The notes beneath the pieces were generated by a model. It did no database searches and was not told where the DNA came from. It was given only the letters and a program-made list of their open reading frames with translations. From Ligilactobacillus salitolerans (GTDB lineage Bacteria; Bacillota; Bacilli; Lactobacillales; Lactobacillaceae): DNA of 64,000 bases. The translations under genes and the position numbers were made by a program. The DNA lies in assembly GCF_003864415.1 (NCBI RefSeq), contig NZ_BFFP01000001.1, forward strand, positions 37,416 through 101,415, given 5' to 3'. Numbering within the stretch: position 1 is the stretch's first letter; each line of letters begins with the position of its first letter. This document shows positions 1-8,937 of this stretch, piece by piece.

Positions 1-2
1 AC

Positions 3-671
3 TATGTCGTCGGCGGTCCTGTCAATAACGGGGGTGTCGTTTTCCGGTGGGTCCGTGATAACCTCTTTGATGCCGAAAAAAGTACCGCTGAGTTACTGCA
101 CCAAGATAGTTATGATTTGCTGACCAAGATCGCTTCTCAGGTCCCAGCTGGTTCTGAGGGGCTGATTTTTCACCCATTTTTGGGCGGTGAACGTGCTCCG
201 CTCTGGGATGCCAACGCACGCGGATCGTTTTTTGGCTTAACTCAGCTGCATAACCGAACGCACATGGCACGGGCGGTTCTAGAAGGGATCGTTTATAATC
301 TTAATTCGGTACTGCTTGCGGTTGAAGAAGTGGTCGGCAAGCCCCAGACGATCCTCGCCACTGGCGGTTTTGCGCGTTCTCAATTCTGGTGCCAACTACT
401 TGCGGATGTTTTCGGCCGGCCAGTCACCATTCCCCAAGCGTTTGAATCTTCTTGCCTGGGTGCAGCTGTGGTTGGTCTAAAAGCCGTAGGAATGGTCCAA
501 GACTTCAACATTGTGACAAAGCTGGTTGGCGCCACAAATGTTTACCAGCCAGATCCAACTAACCATGCGGTTTATCAGGAAATGATCCCTATTTATAACC
601 AGCTGACACAACAACTAAGCCCGCTTTATGGAAAGATCGCGCAGTTTCAAAAAGAACATGCACACGACTAA
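3..671 (+). CDS. gntK: Gluconokinase (FGGY family), C-terminal part
   Basis: The frame is open from the left edge, so the start lies outside the window; about 222 residues remain. FGGY kinases of this type phosphorylate gluconate with ATP to 6-phosphogluconate in the cytoplasm, feeding the pentose phosphate or phosphoketolase route. The visible part is the C-terminal actin-like FGGY domain, with the GGPVNNGG segment at the very start, HPFLGGERAPLWD and the ATGGFARS nucleotide-binding loop, followed by the usual tail. The subfamily call rests on overall resemblance to lactobacillal gluconokinases; another FGGY sugar kinase cannot be excluded without the N-terminal half. No gluconate permease is visible on this side. 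Confidence 0.85.
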   Translation, partial: YVVGGPVNNGGVVFRWVRDNLFDAEKSTAELLHQDSYDLLTKIASQVPAGSEGLIFHPFLGGERAPLWDANARGSFFGLTQLHNRTHMARAVLEGIVYNLNSVLLAVEEVVGKPQTILATGGFARSQFWCQLLADVFGRPVTIPQAFESSCLGAAVVGLKAVGMVQDFNIVTKLVGATNVYQPDPTNHAVYQEMIPIYNQLTQQLSPLYGKIAQFQKEHAHD

Positions 672-741
672 GCGTCGCTGCTGTCAACTTGCGTTAATAC
701 CAAGCCCAAAAAATTAATATCTCAAAGGGAGAAAATAACCA

Positions 742-1167
742 ATGCCCAAAAAATTTTATATTGCAGCTAGTTTTAAGGAAAAACAAACAGTCAATTATTT
801 AGCGAAAACTCTAAAAAGTCATGGCTTACAACGAACCTATGACTGGACCAAAAATCAAAGAGCAGCCACACTCAGCGACCTGACGAGGATTGGGGAGGAA
901 GAATATCGCGGCGTGTCCGAGAGTGACTTCTTGCTTTTTATCTCCCCAGCGGGAAAAGGGGCTAATATCGAATTTGGCATCGCTGCAGGATTGAAAAAAC
1001 CAATCTACATCTTTGATAAAGGCGGCCAAATTAACGATTTTGAAAATACTAGTACTTTTTATTTTTTAGACAACGTAACTCGTTACAGTGGCAATTTAAA
1101 TGAATTTATCGACCTTGTCTTAGAAAAAGAGTTAAAGCAGCCTACTGTGCTTCACCCAGATGCTTAA
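742..1167 (+). CDS. Nucleoside 2-deoxyribosyltransferase-like protein
   Basis: A 141-residue cytoplasmic protein with a good ribosome site (AAAGGGAG) ahead of ATG. It starts KKFYIAASF, contains a conserved central DWT segment and then the block ESDFLLFISPAGKGANIEFGIAAG, which matches the Rossmann-like nucleoside 2-deoxyribosyltransferase superfamily, including the Glu expected to act as nucleophile within the GANIEFG region. Members move deoxyribose or ribose between bases or hydrolyse nucleotides; the exact substrate is unknown. It appears monocistronic, about 70 bases after the gluconokinase stop and 148 bases before the next gene. Confidence 0.75.
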   Translation: MPKKFYIAASFKEKQTVNYLAKTLKSHGLQRTYDWTKNQRAATLSDLTRIGEEEYRGVSESDFLLFISPAGKGANIEFGIAAGLKKPIYIFDKGGQINDFENTSTFYFLDNVTRYSGNLNEFIDLVLEKELKQPTVLHPDA

Positions 1168-1314
1168 CGAGAACTCTGACATTCCCCTGCAAAACGCTAA
1201 CTAATTGCTTTAATTAGCTGCCAGGTGCTAAGCTTAGATCACGCACCAGCTTCTTCAGTGTGCGGATAACTGGTTTAATATTATCAAATATATTTATCAT
1301 CCAGGAGGACAAAC

Positions 1315-1977
1315 ATGTCTCAGATTGAGATACATAATCTAAACTATATCGTTGATGGACAAACCATTTTGAATCACATCAACTTAACTATCGACCAAGG
1401 AGAAATTGTCACGATCTCCGGCCCATCCGGCAGCGGAAAAAGCACCTTGGCCAAGATGATCGCCACTCTCCTCTCACCAACATCAGGGGAGATTTTTTAC
1501 TCTGGCAAAAACATCGAACAAGAAGAACCAGTGCACTTTCGGCGCAAAGTTTCCTATGCAATGCAGCAGCCAACGCTGTTTGGGACAACTGTCCGGGAAA
1601 ATTTGGCTTTCCCCTACCAGATTCGTAAACAGGAATTTGATGAAGATCGTGCGCAGGAATCTTTAAAGAGCGTTGGTTTGCCCGCAAATTATCTGGACCG
1701 CGAGATCAAGAATCTTTCTGGCGGTGAAAAACAGCGCGTAGCTTTGTTGAGAAACATCATCATTCTGCCTGAAACCCTAATTTTAGATGAAGTGACCGCT
1801 GGTTTGGATGCGGATAACCGCCAAATCATTTACGATTTGATCAACAGACTGCAGCATCAAGGACTAACGATCATCATCGTGACCCATGATCAGCAAGAAA
1901 TTACGCAAGCTAAACGTTTGATCACAATGGCACACGGACAAATTAAGGGGGATGAAAAGCATGAACTTAGCCGTTAA
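1315..1977 (+). CDS. ABC transporter ATP-binding protein, FetA/YbbL type
   Basis: A 220-residue ATPase with strong AGGAGG ribosome site. Walker A (GPSGSGKST) lies near residue 38, the signature LSGGEKQR near 137 and Walker B (LILDEVTAG) near 157, followed by the H-loop THD. The next gene, overlapping its end, encodes a FetB/UPF0014 permease, so the pair is the FetAB type linked in E. coli to iron export under oxidative stress; related pairs are annotated as phosphate or metal transporters. Substrate here is inferred only from the family. Confidence 0.85.
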   Translation: MSQIEIHNLNYIVDGQTILNHINLTIDQGEIVTISGPSGSGKSTLAKMIATLLSPTSGEIFYSGKNIEQEEPVHFRRKVSYAMQQPTLFGTTVRENLAFPYQIRKQEFDEDRAQESLKSVGLPANYLDREIKNLSGGEKQRVALLRNIIILPETLILDEVTAGLDADNRQIIYDLINRLQHQGLTIIIVTHDQQEITQAKRLITMAHGQIKGDEKHELSR

Positions 1978-2716
1978 TAATCAGGGCCTGCTGCTGGCCT
2001 TTTCACTGGTCTTGATCACGATGTTCATCGCTTATAAAGAAAAACTCGAAATTAATAAGGACCTGATCATCAGCGTCCTGCGCGCCATCGTGCAATTATT
2101 TTTAGTCGGCTACTTGTTAAAGTATGTCTTTAAAGTCAATAATTTCATCGTGACGCTTGCCCTAGTTCTAATTATTATTTTTAATGCCAGCTACAATGCA
2201 ATGAAACGCAGTCAGGGCATGGAACACAGCTTAAGGACCTCTTTTTTAGCAATCTTCATCAGTACCGGTGTCACCTTATCTGTTTTGATCGGTGTTGGGA
2301 CCATCAAGATGATTCCCTCCCAGTTGATCCCAATCACCGGGATGATCGCCTCTAATGCCATGGTTGCGATCGGCATCTGCTATAAAAACCTCAACCTGGC
2401 TTTTCGTGATCAAAGACAGCAGATTCAGGAAAGATTGGCTTTAGGTGCTGATCTGAAAGATACTTCTTTGCCGATTTTACGGGAAACCATTAAAATCGGA
2501 GTCCAGCCAACGATCGATTCCGCCAAAACAGTGGGCATCGTCAGCTTACCAGGCATGATGTCTGGACTGATTTTCGCTGGTGTCGACCCCGTCCATGCGA
2601 TCAAGTATCAAATTATGGTGACCTTTATGCTTTTGTCTACCACCAGCATCGCCTCTTTCATTGCCTGCTACTTGTCATACACTTCTTTTTTCAATGAAAG
2701 AAAACAACTGCGCTAA
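1961..2716 (+). CDS. ABC transporter permease, FetB/UPF0014 family
   Basis: I choose the ATG at 1961 because AAGGGGG lies 10 bases upstream; an in-frame ATG at 1952 touches that ribosome site. The start overlaps the ATPase gene by 17 bases, which implies translational coupling. The 251-residue protein has about seven hydrophobic segments and the family features NASYNAMKRSQG and the cytoplasmic ERLALGADLKD...LRETIKIGVQPTIDSAKTVGIVSLPGMM stretch, the coupling region of UPF0014 proteins. Works with the upstream ATPase in the membrane, probably exporting a metal ion. Confidence 0.85.
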   Translation: MNLAVNNQGLLLAFSLVLITMFIAYKEKLEINKDLIISVLRAIVQLFLVGYLLKYVFKVNNFIVTLALVLIIIFNASYNAMKRSQGMEHSLRTSFLAIFISTGVTLSVLIGVGTIKMIPSQLIPITGMIASNAMVAIGICYKNLNLAFRDQRQQIQERLALGADLKDTSLPILRETIKIGVQPTIDSAKTVGIVSLPGMMSGLIFAGVDPVHAIKYQIMVTFMLLSTTSIASFIACYLSYTSFFNERKQLR

Positions 2717-2808
2717 GAGCTTTGTTCCCTGATTGTGGTCTCAGTGCCGCTTTCAAGTTATACTATGTTCTAAAAGCTTCAACTCTATATAAAACGAGGA
2801 GTGTTTTC

Positions 2809-3933
2809 ATGCAATTGAACCGCAAACATGTGATCCGGACCGCATTGATCGTTGCTGTCTTTTTAATTTGCTTAATTTACCCAGCTCAACTTTTTGCCGC
2901 TTTCACTGCTTTATATCAAGTCAGCCTGCCATTGATCATTGGCGGTACTCTGGCTTACTGTATCAACCTGCTCAGTATGCGCCTTGAACACATCTTTTGG
3001 CCGCATGCCAAGAACAAGGCAGCCAATGCACTCCGCCGGCCAATGGCGATCTTAATTTCGCTCTTACTGATCATTTTAATTATCACCGGTGTGTTAGGGC
3101 TGATCTTGCCGCAGTTTATCTCTGCGATCAACGGCTTCTTTACCAGCCTGCCTAAAACGATCGACCAACTAAACCAGTGGCTGAAGCAGTCAGACCAAGC
3201 TGCACTTTTGACAAATCAGCTTTCAGACGCACAGATCGACTGGACCAGCATCCAAAAGAAAGTCATGCGTTACGCCTCAAGTGGAGTTTCAGGGCTGTTC
3301 TCAAGCTCGATCTCTCTTTTTGGCAGTTTGATCTCTGGCGTCTTCAACTTTGTTTTGGCTTTCATCTTCGCCCTGTACTTAGTTAGCGGTAAAGAACGTA
3401 TCGGGAATAGACTTGAACGTGTTGGCAATGCTTTTTTGCCAGCCAAATTTATGCGCAACTGCCGTTATGTTTTGCATGAAGCTAATTTAATGTTTTCTAG
3501 TTTCATTATTGGTCAGGTGCTTGAAGCATTCATCTTGGGAACCCTTTGTGCACTGGGGATGTGGGTATTCCGCTTCCCAAATGCTGTCTCAATTGGTGCG
3601 TTAATTGGAATGACTGCGTTGATCCCGATGGTCGGCGCATTTATCGGCGGCACAGTTGGCTTTGTACTGATCGCAGTCTCTAACCCACTGCAAGCGGTGC
3701 TGTTTGTTGTCTACTTGATTTGCTTGCAGCAGATCGAAGGCAACCTGATCTACCCGCGCGTAGTCGGCGGTTCCATCGGCTTGCCCGGGATCGTAGTTCT
3801 GACAGCGATCACTGTTGGTTCTGGTCTTGGCGGTGTGGTCGGCATGCTGCTGGGAGTCCCGATCGCGGCGACTGCCTACCGCTTGATCCGCAACGCTACT
3901 TGGCGCAAGGAAGGCAAAACGATTAAAGACTAA
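2809..3933 (+). CDS. AI-2E family transporter (YtvI/PerM-like)
   Basis: The start is ATG 2809, preceded by CGAGGAGTG; a longer frame from a TTG at 2722 lacks a ribosome site. The 374-residue membrane protein has about eight hydrophobic helices in the arrangement of the AI-2E/PerM family: an N-terminal pair, a periplasmic-type loop after residue 105 rich in amphipathic sequence, then the C-terminal block with GALIGMTALIPMVGAFIGG and QQIEGNLIYPRVVGGSIGLPGI, both family hallmarks. Family members have been connected with autoinducer-2 export and with Na+/H+ antiport, so the substrate is open. Confidence 0.88.
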   Translation: MQLNRKHVIRTALIVAVFLICLIYPAQLFAAFTALYQVSLPLIIGGTLAYCINLLSMRLEHIFWPHAKNKAANALRRPMAILISLLLIILIITGVLGLILPQFISAINGFFTSLPKTIDQLNQWLKQSDQAALLTNQLSDAQIDWTSIQKKVMRYASSGVSGLFSSSISLFGSLISGVFNFVLAFIFALYLVSGKERIGNRLERVGNAFLPAKFMRNCRYVLHEANLMFSSFIIGQVLEAFILGTLCALGMWVFRFPNAVSIGALIGMTALIPMVGAFIGGTVGFVLIAVSNPLQAVLFVVYLICLQQIEGNLIYPRVVGGSIGLPGIVVLTAITVGSGLGGVVGMLLGVPIAATAYRLIRNATWRKEGKTIKD

Positions 3934-4242
3934 TGTTTTTTAGGAATAATATTGCTCAGTGCTCTCCTGATCCCTCGGAAAAGCACTTCACTAGGGGGCA
4001 TCTTATCTAGGGTATATAATTATAGTCAGGATTAGTTAGCGCTTACCGTTAACTTGGCAAACAAAACCCACTTCTTTGCCCAAGGCAGTCATTTGCACGG
4101 TTTAGCTCTTGCCGTTCTGAATGAATTTCTCTATCTTGCTCTTAATACTTAGACTTAGCACACAAGCTCCTCTGTGATTTACCGCTATCTGATCAGCCAA
4201 AAAACAGTCGAAAATCGCTTTGCGAAAGAGAGGGTAAAATTA
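3934..4242. other. Intergenic stretch, no gene seen
   Basis: About 309 bases between the AI-2E family gene and the hydrolase gene. I see no open frame with a ribosome site. It holds an AT-rich segment (TATATAATTATAG near 4012) that could serve as a -10 region, but no convincing -35 partner and no clear terminator hairpin. Confidence 0.4.
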
Positions 4243-4737
4243 ATGAAAGTATTACTTGTAATTGATCTGCAAAACGGTGTCTGCCATGAAGACGGCACGA
4301 TTTACAATTTTGATAACCTGATCACAGGGGTTAACGCGCGGATCAAAGAATATCGGGACAAAAAACTGCCAATTATTTTTGTCCAGCACAATGACCCCGG
4401 ACTAGTCGCGGGCACAAAAGAATGGGAACTCGTCCCTGAACTGGACTTTCAGGAAGGCGACCCAGTAGTTCAGAAGACCCACCCAGATTCGTTTTATAAA
4501 ACTAACCTCCAAGAACTGCTGACAGATTTAGACGCGACAGAAATTGAGATCTGCGGCGCACAAACTGAGTATTGCATCGATGCCACCACCAAAGCAGCCT
4601 TTGACCGTCACTATCAGCTCAGCATGCAGGAAGGCTTGTCTTCCACCTATGACAATGACTTTATGACGGCTAAAGAAACGATCGACTTCTTCCAGGGGAT
4701 CTGGGACCATCAGTATTTAACTTTGGAAAAACAATAA
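4243..4737 (+). CDS. Cysteine hydrolase, isochorismatase family
   Basis: ATG 4243 is preceded by AAAGAGAGGG, giving 164 residues; upstream in-frame sequence has no ribosome site. The Asp-Lys-Cys triad of the isochorismatase-like hydrolases is visible: LVIDLQNGVCH near residue 8, QKTHPDSFYKT near 79 and EICGAQTEYCIDATTKAAFD with the nucleophilic Cys near 118. The family includes nicotinamidases, N-carbamoylsarcosine amidases and uncharacterised amidases. Nothing nearby fixes the substrate. Monocistronic, followed by a clear terminator. Confidence 0.85.
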   Translation: MKVLLVIDLQNGVCHEDGTIYNFDNLITGVNARIKEYRDKKLPIIFVQHNDPGLVAGTKEWELVPELDFQEGDPVVQKTHPDSFYKTNLQELLTDLDATEIEICGAQTEYCIDATTKAAFDRHYQLSMQEGLSSTYDNDFMTAKETIDFFQGIWDHQYLTLEKQ

Positions 4738-4753
4738 TTTGATTACTTGTCAC

Positions 4754-4790
4754 AAATAGCCCAACTCGTTAATTTGAGGTGGGCTATTTT
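4754..4790 (+). terminator. Rho-independent terminator
   Basis: AAATAGCCCA pairs with TGGGCTATTT around a 16-base loop, and ends in a short T run. It follows the isochorismatase-like gene by 17 bases. Confidence 0.75.
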
Positions 4791-4871
4791 CTGTCATCAA
4801 ACCAATGCTTATTTGCCCACAGATTTAAATTACGTTACACTGGCCGTATTCCTAAGAATTGAGGTGGGCTT

Positions 4872-5237
4872 ATGGTTGACTGGAAATATGCTGGGATCCG
4901 TCTGCTGATCAATGTACCTTTGGTCGCTGCTTGGTTTGTATTAGCTTATGCCAAAAATTCTTGGTTGGTGATCCTAGGGTTTTTACTGTTATTTGCTGCT
5001 TTTGTCTGCGATACTTTTTTGCTGGGTAAGAAATCTCCTTATCAAGGCAAGAAACGGAAATCGACTGTGCGTTATTTCGACGGTATTTTCCGAATATCGG
5101 CAGTTTGTCTGGCGCTAATAGTAATTTGGCTATTCCCAGATAAGAGCTCTTCTTTTTCTATCTTCAACATGGTCTTCCCACTGCTGCTTGTCTTAACTGA
5201 TGTAATACCGGCTTTGTTTACCAAACAAAAAGAATAG
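4872..5237 (+). CDS. Hypothetical four-helix membrane protein
   Basis: ATG follows GAGGTGGG. The 121-residue product has four hydrophobic segments (roughly 7-28, 30-48, 70-87, 94-113) with a basic loop QGKKRKSTVRYFDG between the second and third. I do not recognise a family. It stands alone between a terminator and a decayed integrase, so context gives no role. Confidence 0.6.
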   Translation: MVDWKYAGIRLLINVPLVAAWFVLAYAKNSWLVILGFLLLFAAFVCDTFLLGKKSPYQGKKRKSTVRYFDGIFRISAVCLALIVIWLFPDKSSSFSIFNMVFPLLLVLTDVIPALFTKQKE

Positions 5238-5296
5238 TGTATTGCAGCCCAAGCCAAAAACTACTAAAATTTCCCTGAAAAAGGAACGATTTTTTA

Positions 5297-5886
5297 ATGG
5301 AACAAAAAGTATCACCTATCAAAGATTCCAATGTTTTAGCTAAAGTTCAACAATGCTTATCTAGAGGATTTTAAAACCTGCCGCCGCAACTACACGATTT
5401 TTCAGGTGGGCAAGACGACTTTGTTGCGTGTGAGCGATATTCTCCGGTTTACTCGGGCGGGATCCTTTGACGAGCAAGGAAATGTAGCCAGAATACGTTT
5501 CTCCACGACCACAAGGCCAGCAAAGCCAACCGTTTATACTTAAAACTAGTCACCGGGGATCTTTTAGCTTATCAAAACTGGCTCCGGCAAGAAAATTTAG
5601 TCTCGCCATAGCTCTTTTCTTCACTGCAGCACCTCGACAGGCACATTAACAAAAAACAGTTTTATAAGATCGTGGCCAAAGTTGGCAATCTCCTCAATAT
5701 TAGACTACCTAGGGAATCTATACCATGTGCAAAGCTGGTGCTTATCAGGTCTACATTCAGTCTAATTGCAATATCGGTTTGGTCATGCACCTGCTTAACC
5801 ACAGCAGTATAGTTATGACCTTGGCTTATTTAGGATTAAATCAGGTTAGTACCGAAGAGATGCTAGATAGTATCGATTTTGGTTAA
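5297..5886 (+). pseudogene. Decayed tyrosine recombinase (integrase)
   Basis: An ATG with ribosome site AAGGAACG opens a frame (MEQKVSPIKDSNVLAKVQQ) that stops after 25 codons. Homologous pieces then continue in shifting frames: NYTIFQVGKTTLLRVSDIL, then a segment reading AYQNWLRQENLVS, and finally 5728-5886, reading CKAGAYQVYIQS...LVMHLLNHSSIVMTLAYLGL and ending DSIDFG. The last block is the C-terminal catalytic part of small lactobacillal tyrosine recombinases, with the region around HLLNHSS and the AYLGL nucleophile position. Several frameshifts and stops make it non-functional. It borders effector cassette A and suggests past mobility. Confidence 0.75.
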
Positions 5887-5957
5887 ATATTTGTAAAGTA
5901 CTGTGACCAACATTATCATGTAATTCAAAAAATTATATTGGCTTTCCAAAGGTAAAT

Positions 5958-6221
5958 TCATAACCATAATAAAATTTCTTTAGGAAGATTAGTTATTGAA
6001 ATTTCAATAAAATCCTCTTTTGAAACTCCAGACAGATTTTCTGGATAAGTGACGTTAAAGATACTTCCTAATCCAGCTAAGTTATTTATGCACTCAAATG
6101 CAAAATCCAGGTTGTAAACAAAAAGTGTTACTTGTTTTTCTGATTCAACTAAGTCCCATAACTTTTTGTTAGCTTCTGGTAGACTAAGCATTTTTTTTAA
6201 CGCTTTTACTTTGCTTTTCAT
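5958..6221 (-). CDS. Cassette A small partner protein (unknown)
   Basis: An 87-residue protein without signal peptide or membrane segment, basic at its N-terminus. Ribosome site AAAGGAAAG precedes ATG. It lies 19 bases after the full-length end of the interrupted secreted-protein gene and is presumably co-transcribed with it. The position matches the small partner genes of cassettes B and C, so an immunity or partner role is possible, but this is inference from layout only. No family recognised. Confidence 0.6.
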   Translation of the reverse strand: MKSKVKALKKMLSLPEANKKLWDLVESEKQVTLFVYNLDFAFECINNLAGLGSIFNVTYPENLSGVSKEDFIEISITNLPKEILLWL

Positions 6222-6241
6222 ATTAAAACTTTCCTTTAAAA

Positions 6242-6712
6242 ATTAGTATTTGGACCGAGAATTTTTGCTGCTTTACCGTTTGACAAATATACTATGCCGT
6301 TCAGAGTAACATGTCCATGCTTTCCCACGTTAGGAACCGTTCTTTGACTCGACCAAGTTTTTCCTAAACTGTTTCCACCTAACTTCATTGTTCTCCTTTT
6401 GCCATTTGTATACTTGATTGTGAGAGTTCCTGACTAATGATATGGAATTGAGCCCTTTGGGTTTAAGTAGATACCAACTGTTCGCCCTGATATATGCCAA
6501 ACTTTTGATGTACCACCATCCCCATAAGCAGTTGTTCTTAAATTACCAGAAGTTATTTCTCCAAGCTGAACCGTTTGATTTGCCATTGGTTCAACCGTAT
6601 CTGCTTGAACATTCGGCGAGTAAAAAAATAACACATTTAAAAACATGAAGGCTGTTACTATTCCCATCAGAATCTTGTTTTGTTGCTTCTTTACTACTTC
6701 ATCCTTGAACAT
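6242..6712 (-). pseudogene. Cassette A secreted protein, cut by an in-frame TAG
   Basis: ATG 6712 has an AGGAG ribosome site. The first part (6434-6712) reads a 92-residue protein with a signal peptide (hydrophobic residues about 15-33, likely cleavage after VQA) and then stops at TAG 6434-6436. The same frame stays open for 64 more codons after the stop, reading SGTLTIKYTNGKRR, then KLGGNSLGKTWSSQRT and ending in KILGPNTNF, to a TAA at 6242. Sequence character is continuous across the stop, so this is one gene of about 156 codons interrupted by a single nonsense codon. The mature part looks beta-rich and small; no family recognised. Expression is driven from the shared operator region at 6781-6816. 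Confidence 0.7.
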
Positions 6713-6780
6713 AAAATCCACTCCTTAAGTTATATTTAAATCTTATCTATAATTTTACCCATTGTCTGGCGACACAGGGA

Positions 6781-6816
6781 GCAAGTATCGATTGCCCCCT
6801 AGCAAATATTAGTTGC
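6781..6816 (-). promoter_or_regulatory. Cassette A tandem palindromic operators
   Basis: Two 15-bp palindromes GCAA-N7-TTGC (6781-6795 and 6802-6816), start to start 21 bp, each flanked by a run of G on the other strand. The same arrangement occurs in cassettes B and C. The leader between the operators and the start codon of the secreted gene is nearly identical to that of cassette B, including TAAATATAACTTAAGGAGTG. Likely binding sites of the divergent XRE-type regulator; inference. Confidence 0.7.
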
Positions 6817-6877
6817 CCCCGCGTCAAATCAACGTTTCTAATGATATGATTTTAGAAAATGGAAAGCAGGTGTTTTT

Positions 6878-7066
6878 ATGAGTCTAGGAGAATTCTTAAA
6901 AAACTCACGTCAAAGTTGCGCCCTTTCACAGAACAAGGTGGTCGCTCAGTTACATATTTCTCGTCAAGCAATTTCTGCTGGCTAAACTGGTCCATGGGGA
7001 ATCACTCCGTTGTATTTTGGTTTTGGCGATTTAATCATACGGGGAAGGCGTTCCCTTTTCAATTAG
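6878..7066 (+). pseudogene. Cassette A XRE regulator remnant, internal deletion
   Basis: From ATG 6878 the frame reads SLGEFLKNSRQSCALSQNK and on to HISRQAIS, closely matching the intact helix-turn-helix regulator at 46296-46805, then hits TAA at 6983 where the intact copy has Glu of WETG. In the same frame it resumes with TG and jumps directly to PWGITPLYFGFGDLI, resembling the extreme C-terminus (NWGITSYY) of the intact copy. So most of the linker and both membrane segments are deleted in frame, plus a nonsense change. Not functional as a full regulator. Confidence 0.7.
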
Positions 7067-7149
7067 AAATCTCAATTTACACAAACTATTTTATACTCTC
7101 ATTATCCATTTTTCCTATAATATAAATTTTTAATATTGACTTTACGTAG

Positions 7150-7204
7150 AAAAAACCAGCAAGAGCAAACGCAAAAATATTTCATTCACGTTCACTCTTG
7201 CTGG
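7150..7204 (-). terminator. Terminator of the FAD oxidase gene
   Basis: On the minus strand CCAGCAAGAG pairs with CTCTTGCTGG, with a further AACG/CGTT pair inside, followed by TTTTTT. It lies 57 bases after the stop codon of the FAD-linked oxidase. Confidence 0.7.
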
Positions 7205-7260
7205 AGCTGTCTAAAATTCAATCTTAACTGGTACTAACTTTGCCAGTTACATTAAAAATT

Positions 7261-8657
7261 CTAGTTAATTTTTCTCTTCGGATTCATGATGTTCATAGGG
7301 TCAAAGAGATTCTTTAGCTGGTGCTGCAGCCGGTCGACAGTTCCGCCTAACTCCACGTTATTCCACTGGTTTTTCGCCATCCCCACGGCATGTTCGCCAG
7401 AGATCGTGCCGCCAAGATCCAAAGCCTTGTGAAAGAGCCGGCGGGTTGCTTCGATGACTACTTGCGGTGCTTCTTCCTGTTCATTCCACAACAAGGACGG
7501 ATGCAGATTGCCGTCGCCGGCATGCCCGGCCGTGTAAATATCAACACCCAGCTCTTCACCCACTTCAGTAATGTAATCCGCCATTTCAGCCAACTTAGAC
7601 AACGGCACCGCCATGTCTTCCATGATGTGGTACTTGCTCTTGGAGAAAACAGCTGGCAGCATATCCTGCCGTAATTTGATCAGGCTTGCAATTTCATCCG
7701 GATCATCTGTCACTTGAATGCCCCAAGCATCATGTTTTTCCAAGATCTTTTGTGCCTCTTTTTCCTCGATCTCGCTGGCACCATCAAAGCTGAACAGCAG
7801 CAATGAGGATGATTCGCTCTTACTGTAGCTGGTATGCTCTAATTCATCCAAGGCCAAAACTGTCTTGCCATCCATGGCTTCCAGCATGGCCGGATTCAAA
7901 CCAGAATTGCGCAAGTCGGCAACACCGCGTGCCAAAGCCGCCATATCCTTGAAAATGCGATCCCTGTAATTTTTTTGCCCAGCGGCTGCGGGAAAAGTTT
8001 GACCGTGATCTCAGTCACGATCCCCAGGGTTCCTTCAGAACCAACAAATAATTGTGTCAGGTCGTAGCCAAAGGCCTGTTTAAAGGTCCGGCCGCCTAAA
8101 CTAATTTCTTCGCCGCTCTCCAACATCACTTTCAAACCCAGTACAGAATCTTTCGTGGCGCCATACTTAACGCCGCTCATTCCGCCGGCATTAGTAGAAA
8201 CGTTGCCGCCGATCGACGACATTGGCTTGGAAGCCGGATCTGGTGCATAAAACATGCCTTGCTCCCGCGCAGCCGTATCAAGTGTCTGATTGATCACGCC
8301 TGGTTCAACCACCGCGACAGAGTCTTCCTTGCTGATCTCTTTAATATGATCCATCCGAGCCGTTGAGAGGATCAAGGCATCGTTGATCCCATCTGCTCCG
8401 ATCACCGTACTCGTGTCTGCACCTTGTGGAACAATTGGTAAATGGAACTTCGTCGCTGTCTTGACCACGCCGCGAATGTCTTTTACGTCAGCCACCGCGA
8501 TATAAGCCAAAATATGCCCATCAATTTCGGTTTGTGCATTCCCATTGGCTGCGTGTTTAGCTGCGACCTCATCGTCCAGATGGATCTCAGCGTGCGGTGC
8601 GTTTTTTTTCAAAAAATCCAAAATTTCGTTGTTACTGTAAGCTGAAAAAATTGCCAT
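7261..8657 (-). pseudogene. FAD-linked oxidase, GlcD/D-lactate dehydrogenase type, frameshifted
   Basis: Two frames together make one protein of about 465 residues. The N-terminal part (8657-7955) has the PCMH-type FAD-binding domain: VPQGADTSTVIGADG, then SSIGGNVSTNAGGMSG and LFVGSEGTLGIVTEI. The C-terminal part (7953-7261) has the FAD-oxidase C domain with AGHAGDGNLHPS and GGTISGEHAVGMAKNQW. The frames join at a TTTT run (AAAA 7952-7955 on the plus strand): one more T would restore GIAFFKDMAALARG. Family members oxidise glycolate, D-lactate or D-2-hydroxyglutarate with FAD. Either a recent inactivation or a homopolymer error. The frameshift sits after the complete FAD domain. Confidence 0.85.
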
Positions 8658-8937
8658 GCTGCATTGCTCCCTTTCTGTAAACCTTCGTATTAGTGATAAT
8701 CTAAATTCATTCTCTGGATAAACTTACTTTTTGTAAGTTATCTATAAAACTACTGTAATCTTTTTTCCCCAAAAATGCAAGGTCCTTTTTGAAAATTATT
8801 TAACTAAAAATTTATTATTAAGTTGTGCTCTCTATCAAATTTATTTTTATACAACTAACTAAAATTAAATTTAGCTGAAAAAATACTTCCATTTTATAAT
8901 TTAAGGTGCTAAAATTACGATAAATAAAGTCAAAGGC

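Noticed and set aside
6434-6436. Programmed readthrough or recoding of TAG (6434) and TGA (39039)
   Set aside because: Both are followed by TCA, but no known readthrough context or SECIS-like hairpin is visible, and neighbouring regulator genes are clearly decaying, so nonsense mutation is simpler.
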